A stretch of 64,000 bases of DNA from Capillidium heterosporum (lineage: Eukaryota; Entomophthoromycota; Entomophthoromycetes; Entomophthorales; Capillidiaceae), in assembly GCA_016630905.1 (NCBI GenBank), contig WBMQ01000001.1, forward strand, positions 558,001-622,000. The letters run 5' to 3'. Below the pieces are notes generated by a model, which saw nothing but the letters and a program-made list of their open reading frames with translations, made no database searches and had not been told where the DNA came from. The position numbers and the translations under genes were made by a program. Each line of letters starts with the position of its first letter. The stretch's first letter is position 1. This document shows positions 59,381-64,000 of this stretch, one piece after another.

Positions 59381-60034
59381 AAGTAATAAGCTTTTTAAAT
59401 AAATATATACACTTATTCTATAAGAGAACTCAGTTTATAGTCTTTTTCAAGGCATATTTAGGAGATATTTTTGTAAAGTATATATTTTGATATTATATAT
59501 AAAGTACATTTCTTAAATATTAGATTTCAACATAAAATATATTTTTACTTTTTTATCTATATATCTACTTTATAATATTAAAAAGTAGATAACAGTTATT
59601 TAAAAGTAAATAGCTGTGGGCATTTAATATATAAAAATGAATCTTAAAGCTAATATACTTAGATCAATCTATTAGTAGATACTTTATCAACAATAGCTAA
59701 AACCCACCTTTTAACTTAATTATAAGTACTAAATAGGCCCTCATTTTGATATAGCAGGTCTTTTATCCTAAATGTCTATCTTTGAGCTTAACCCCTTTTA
59801 ACTTCTATAACCAACTTAATCTACTACTAAAATTCCTACTTGGAAGTCTAGTAAGTATTGAAGCCTTGATTTTATATTGGATTTTACACTTCTGAGTTTA
59901 AATCAAAATATAGCTTATATATGCTTATTTCAATTTAATTTTATTATTAGATTTATACAGCTATTTATATGTGCCTTTGATATATAATTAATATTTTCTA
60001 TACATCTATATTTTGTTTATCTATGCTTAGTTAG
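59381..60034. other. AT-rich stretch, nothing seen
   Basis: No gene or recognised repeat. Several TATATA runs. Confidence 0.5.
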
Positions 60035-60132
60035 TGTAACAAAATCTCAAAAGGCTTTTCTAGAAAATCAGTTTGCCAATCCTTTTAGCTACTCAAACTT
60101 TAGCTTTAAAGTTATTTTGATCCTATAATAGA

Positions 60133-61062
60133 TGTTGGCTGGTCGCCCTCGCTGAGTGTTTGACCACTGGCTCGGACTTCCAGTCGAGTGGGTTTGGCCG
60201 AACTTGGTGAGTCCTTTGGCATGGGACGTGACATGTGTATCGTGTTGTGGGCTGACTAATATAGATGCGGCAACTGCCCTACAATTAAATCCAATATAAA
60301 AGCTTTATTCTTGCAACACTTCTGGTTAGGAACCCTTAAAACGTTATAATCAACCTAACCCAAACTTAATCTACAATTAGGGCAAACTCAAAAGAAAGGT
60401 CTCAAACAATTCTGATAAACCGACTCAGAAGCTCTCTTTTCCTCTATTGATGAAAGCGATCCAGAAACTCTTTTTCCTTCCCTCTTGTTCTTTCACCGTC
60501 CTTTTTGTCCTCCTATTTGTTTCTTCTTGTTTGGTGGTCTGTTTCCCGTTTTTGTCCTCTTCTTATCCTCTCTCTCTTTTCTCTCTCTGTCTGTTTTTTT
60601 CTCTCTGTCTGTTTTCTCTCTGTCTGTCTTTTCTCTGTGTCTCCTCTTCTCTCTGTCTCCCTTTGTCCTCCTTATATGGTAGATCCGAAACAAGGCATAA
60701 TTTGGAGGCTTGTCAGTGAACTCTTTTCTTAATGAACCGGAGAGTCACTATCCTAATTACTGCTGTCCGCCTCCGCATTTTGGATTCACTTTCTCTGCAA
60801 GTCAACCATCAGAGAAATCTGGCATTAAGTCCGAAATCCCAAACTTACCTTCTCAATAGAAATCAGTCTTAGGTAATTTGAGCACTTCGCTATTAGTTAG
60901 AATATATACTAATGAATGGTAGGTATTTCAAAGTGCAGGGATGAATATGTAACTGTATCATCCCAAAATGCTCTGTCCAGTAGTAGCCAAATTGTAGGTT
61001 TCTTATGAAAAATTAATGTTCCAATGTTCGACACCCAACTTAGCCTGAGAGCTAAGTTGACA
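60133..61062 (+). mobile_element. Young solo LTR-1 (930 bp, TSD ATAGA)
   Basis: Full ends. ATAGA at 60,128-60,132 and 61,063-61,067. The pyrimidine tract (about 60,560-60,670) differs in length and order from the other copies. Confidence 0.93.
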
Positions 61063-61364
61063 ATAGATTAGATTTCAGTTGTGTAAGAATCAATTACAGA
61101 AAGACAGATTCTTAGCACAAACATAAAGCTTTTAAATTAAACCAACTAACTGATCTTACAGTAGATACTAACTATTTTTGTAAGCTGTAACACATCAAAA
61201 ATGGGTTATCCTAGCCTACTTTTAAGGTATGGTAAGTACAAACTATCTTTTTAATAAAGCACTAGCTATAAGTATATCTACCTTTACATCTACCTCTATT
61301 CCTGCCCCTATATAAACCCCCCTAACTTGTATAACTTTTTAATAAATAACTATTCTATAATAAA

Positions 61365-62020
61365 TGTCAACTTAGCTCTTCAGCTGAGTTGTAGAGTAAT
61401 CATCAATTTATATTATTTTCATAGTTAGCTTACATTTTATACTATGTCCTGACAAAATGCTTCGGGTTATAAACTTTATCTCTCACCAAAGACTCACTTT
61501 AATCACTAAATGACCAGTTCTACCATACTAATCAGCTGTACGAATCATTGGATCTGAACTTCAAGGGTGGACTACTGCAACCAGAACACATGTCTACCCC
61601 CTTGCAAAAGAAATATCCACTTACATATCGGTAAATTATGACTATCCCCAAAGCTATGATATATATATCGTACCTTTCAGACAGGAAAAAAGAGGTTTTT
61701 CTTCAGAGGATTAAGGAATTGGAGAACACAAAGGATTTTGGTATTTCGTGGTTTGAGGTCTTTAAGGTTCTAAGATCGTATATTGAGTTGGATTAGTTTT
61801 ATTAAACATCAAAAGGTTCTTAGCCAGTGGTTTTTCAGGGATTGAGAATTTTTAGTACTTTCATTGGTTGTAGAGGAATCAACCGTATCTATATTAGTCA
61901 GCCCACAACACGATACATATATCATATCCCATGCCGAAGGACTCACCAAGTTCGGCCAAACCCAATCAACTGGAAGTCCTAGCTAGTGGTCAGACACTTA
62001 GCAAGGGCGACCAGCCAACA
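61365..62020 (-). mobile_element. Solo LTR-4 (656 bp, TSD ATAAA)
   Basis: Plus-strand ends TGTCAACTTAGC and CCAGCCAACA. ATAAA at 61,360-61,364 and 62,021-62,025. The best preserved LTR-4. Its end stem AACTTAGCT/AGCTGAGTT contains a G-U type pair. Confidence 0.9.
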
Positions 62021-62051
62021 ATAAATACTTTAATTTCTCTTTGTGTTATAA

Positions 62052-62680
62052 TTGTAATAACCCTAATTGTTACAATTCCTAACCTAAGGTTATCAATCAA
62101 TTTTCTTTGTATACCACACTATTTTCTTTCCTTTACTAATTATTTTGATTACCTTGATTATTTTTATAAACTTGACCATAATCTGGAAACTTTAGCAATT
62201 AGCAGCACATTAGCTGATCTATACTTTTTAACTATGAAAATGCACCAGTAGTAGTTAATAGAATTACTAGCTCTTTTAGATAAACTTGGTAAACACTCAA
62301 TTAATCTATAGAGTAGTAGGTTGCTAAAGAAGAATCCAATCCTGCTAGCATTACTACAACCAAGATACTAAAGGGATATTTAAACCCTTTAACAACTACC
62401 AAAAGCTAGCATCTTGACAATATTCTACTTTACTATTTTCTGAATAGCTATTACTCACCTCCTGTTCTTAGCTATAGCTATTTTTAGCAGCCTGATCTTG
62501 TCCTTTATGCCTAAATAAACTTATCCTTTACCTATACTTTTACTTTTAGTATAGTAATACTATATAGTCTAGTCTCCTTGTTCTTCCAGCCTTCTATTAC
62601 CTTTTGACAATCTTTACTACCCTTAGATCTCATCTTCTTTAGACAATTAATATTACTAATACTGTCTACCTCTTTGAACC
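62052..62680 (-). mobile_element. R3 copy, 5' part missing
   Basis: The plus strand starts TGTAATAACCCTAATTG (R3 3' end) with ATAAT before it. The R3 5' third is absent, and the copy joins directly to the 3' end of a T-LTR at 62,681. Confidence 0.75.
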
Positions 62681-62879
62681 TGTAGGGAAGTCTCTTTAGG
62701 AGTGTAGGGCTAGGCTTAAGGTAAGCTAATATAATGATGATTATACTAATAAAACTAAAGAAGCTCAATGCCATTGCTTTAACAGCTAAGACTTTAGTAG
62801 CAATCTGAACCCAAAGTTGGTTTATAAAGACAAACAAAGCTACAGTCATGATGAGGCCAAAGAAGGCAATAATATCCAT
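62532..62879 (-). CDS. Chimeric T-LTR/R3 reading frame (115 aa)
   Basis: Residues 1-67 are the T-LTR hydrophobic frame (MDIIAFFGLIMTVALF, QLWVQIATKVLAVKAM, two membrane-like stretches, ending LLKRLPYR). From FKEVDS on it reads the R3 frame (NCLKKMRSKGSKDCQKV, then TRLYSITILKVKV). Both halves are readable in other copies of the two repeats, so the frame is made from two repeat-derived frames joined by a deletion. No known family was recognised, and it may be a chance fusion. Confidence 0.4.
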   Translation of the reverse strand: MDIIAFFGLIMTVALFVFINQLWVQIATKVLAVKAMALSFFSFISIIIIILAYLKPSPTLLKRLPYRFKEVDSISNINCLKKMRSKGSKDCQKVIEGWKNKETRLYSITILKVKV

Positions 62880-64000
62880 TGAGTTCTAGTACTTAATTCT
62901 ATCTAATTGGCTCTAATCCTAATTTGGAGCAATTCTAATCTGATGCTATTCTGTAAATCCTAAGCTAATCCTAAGCTATCCTTGATTCAACATTATTCTG
63001 TATATCAACTTTAGGCTACTCTAAGTTGGCAATATTTTGGTTTAACTTCTGGCTAATTTAATAGTTACAGAAAATTGAGTCTAATTAGTGTGCAGTAATT
63101 ATAACAAAGAGAAATTGAAATATTTATTATGAGATAATTACTTGTCGAAAAGTTACACAAGTTGGAAGGGTTTATATAGGGGTAGGAGATGAGGATGACA
63201 GGATGATGGAGATGCTGATGACTAGTACTTTATTAGGCAGATGGTGTGTATTCATCACACTTTGAGGGTGGACCAGGAGAATCCATTAGTAATATGTTAT
63301 AATCTAATATATTAATTGTGTTGGGAAACATCTACAAAGAATGCTTACTAGCAGGAGTCAACTAGGCAGTAGCAGTAGCCAGTACTCCATAAAGGCTAAG
63401 GAAGTTGACACAAAGGTTATATAGGGAGGATAATCATACCTAGAGTTGGATCCAGAGGCAGTGAATAGATAGGACTACTCCAACCATAGCTATGAGACTA
63501 AGGAATGTAGTCAAATCTATTGTTTAGCTTAAGTTTTCAGATTTGGTTCAGTTTAGGTTGTTGATTCAGTTCAGGTTATTGGTTCAGGTCAGGTCAATGC
63601 AACTCTTGGTCTTAGAAGGATGCAAATTATCAGTTCTCAATTATACTATGCAGAAAGTCTATGCTATGCCAATAGTAGAAGAAAAATATCAAATGTTCAA
63701 TATGTTTATTTAATAATTACTTGATCTACTAATAAGTTTACTGTGGGCCTTATATAGGTGACTTATCTTTAGTAGTAAATGTTCTAGATACTTATTTGGT
63801 GGTTTTGGAAGATAATTGTGATTGTTAAGGAGTGTAAGGAATAAGACATAGTGACTGTGGGATTAATTATCTAATTCCTGCTATAAAGGCATTTCTAGAC
63901 TTGAATTTGGTTTATAGGTGAAACTACAGCTGATCTAGGAATATTTCCTTACAAATTATTATTCAGTTTAAGCAGAGACTCTGCCTTTTTGCAATTAATT
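62681..64000 (-). mobile_element. T-LTR interrupted by LTR-2, runs off the window
   Basis: From the LTR 3' end (TGTAGGGAAG on the plus strand) through the intact hydrophobic frame, the CTAATCCTAA-rich leader, ATTATAACA (about 63,105) and a TATA (TTTATATAGGGG near 63,172), it reads into the upstream part. It is interrupted at 63,319-63,953 by LTR-2 and continues to the window end. Confidence 0.78.
63319..63953 (-). mobile_element. LTR-2 (635 bp, TSD AATTG/AATTA)
   Basis: Plus-strand ends TGTTGGGAAACA and ATTTCCTTACA. Flanks AATTG and AATTA. The uninterrupted target is visible in the mirror fragments near 30,860 and 43,070. It is a diverged LTR-2; the embedded frame is recognisable (FLSLIAMVGVVLSIHCLWIQL) but has stops. 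Confidence 0.85.

Larger units (their letters stand above)
60035..62051 (+). mobile_element. T-LTR upstream half split by LTR-1 and LTR-4
   Basis: Starts TGTAACAAAATCTCAAAAGG. It is interrupted by LTR-1 (60,133-61,062) and resumes with a TATA (TATATAAACCCCC near 61,305). It is interrupted again by LTR-4 (61,365-62,020) right after AATAAA, then runs on to TGTTATAAT before an R3 copy. The leader and reading frame are missing on this side. Confidence 0.78.

Noticed and set aside
61931-62251. 106-codon frame starting in LTR-4
   Set aside because: It runs through the LTR-4 end, the target duplication and into T-LTR and R3, so it is a chance frame across repeats.

Overview
The window looks like an AT-rich fungal, probably ascomycete, chromosome segment. 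It has genes with very short introns (about 35-44 bp, branch sites like CTAAC/CTAAT), a Zn2Cys6 zinc-cluster regulator, 7TM receptors resembling the fungal Git3/cAMP-receptor-like class, many solo LTRs, and old repeats decayed mainly by C-to-T and G-to-A changes, often at CpA/TpG, as expected from RIP-like mutation. No rRNA, tRNA, CRISPR or bacterial feature was seen. The species cannot be named from sequence alone.

The dominant structure is a large palindrome. The left arm (about 16,580-36,333) and right arm (37,599 to about 58,305) are near-identical inverted copies of about 19.75 kb; mirrored positions add up to 73,932-73,935. They flank a 1,265-bp spacer (36,334-37,598). Each arm carries, from centre outward: a one-exon Zn2Cys6 gene (the two copies are convergent), about 4 kb of decayed sequence with ankyrin-like remnants, a 6-kb nest of LTRs, a divergent pair of six-exon 7TM receptor genes, and a block with a decayed receptor pseudogene. 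A second, smaller palindrome (11,342-14,307 against 16,227-19,193) reuses that outer block, so the block exists three times (A, B, C). The arms differ by a solo LTR present only in the right arm, by a few substitutions and by small indels.

Outside the arms, the left flank holds another divergent receptor pair (5,480-6,695 minus and 8,552-9,789 plus), a decayed ankyrin-like locus, and repeats. The right flank (58.3-64 kb) is almost entirely nested LTRs.

Four distinct intact receptors were reconstructed (339, 347, 364 and 339 aa), two of them duplicated in the palindrome. All share the same five intron positions, and the coding lengths are exact multiples of three. Each divergent pair has one receptor of each of two C-terminal types (ending TRHL, or ending NDTKI plus Y/F). 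The two pairs lie in opposite orientation, which suggests an ancestral pair was duplicated by inversion.

Five repeat families were recognised, all TGT...ACA and apparently solo LTRs: LTR-1 (about 890-950 bp), LTR-2 (about 635-720 bp), LTR-4 (about 660 bp, related to LTR-1), R3 (about 1.0 kb) and T-LTR (about 820-910 bp). Many have 5-bp target-site duplications. Neither gag-pol nor any internal retrotransposon region was found. T-LTR and LTR-2 share a small hydrophobic reading frame at the LTR 3' end.
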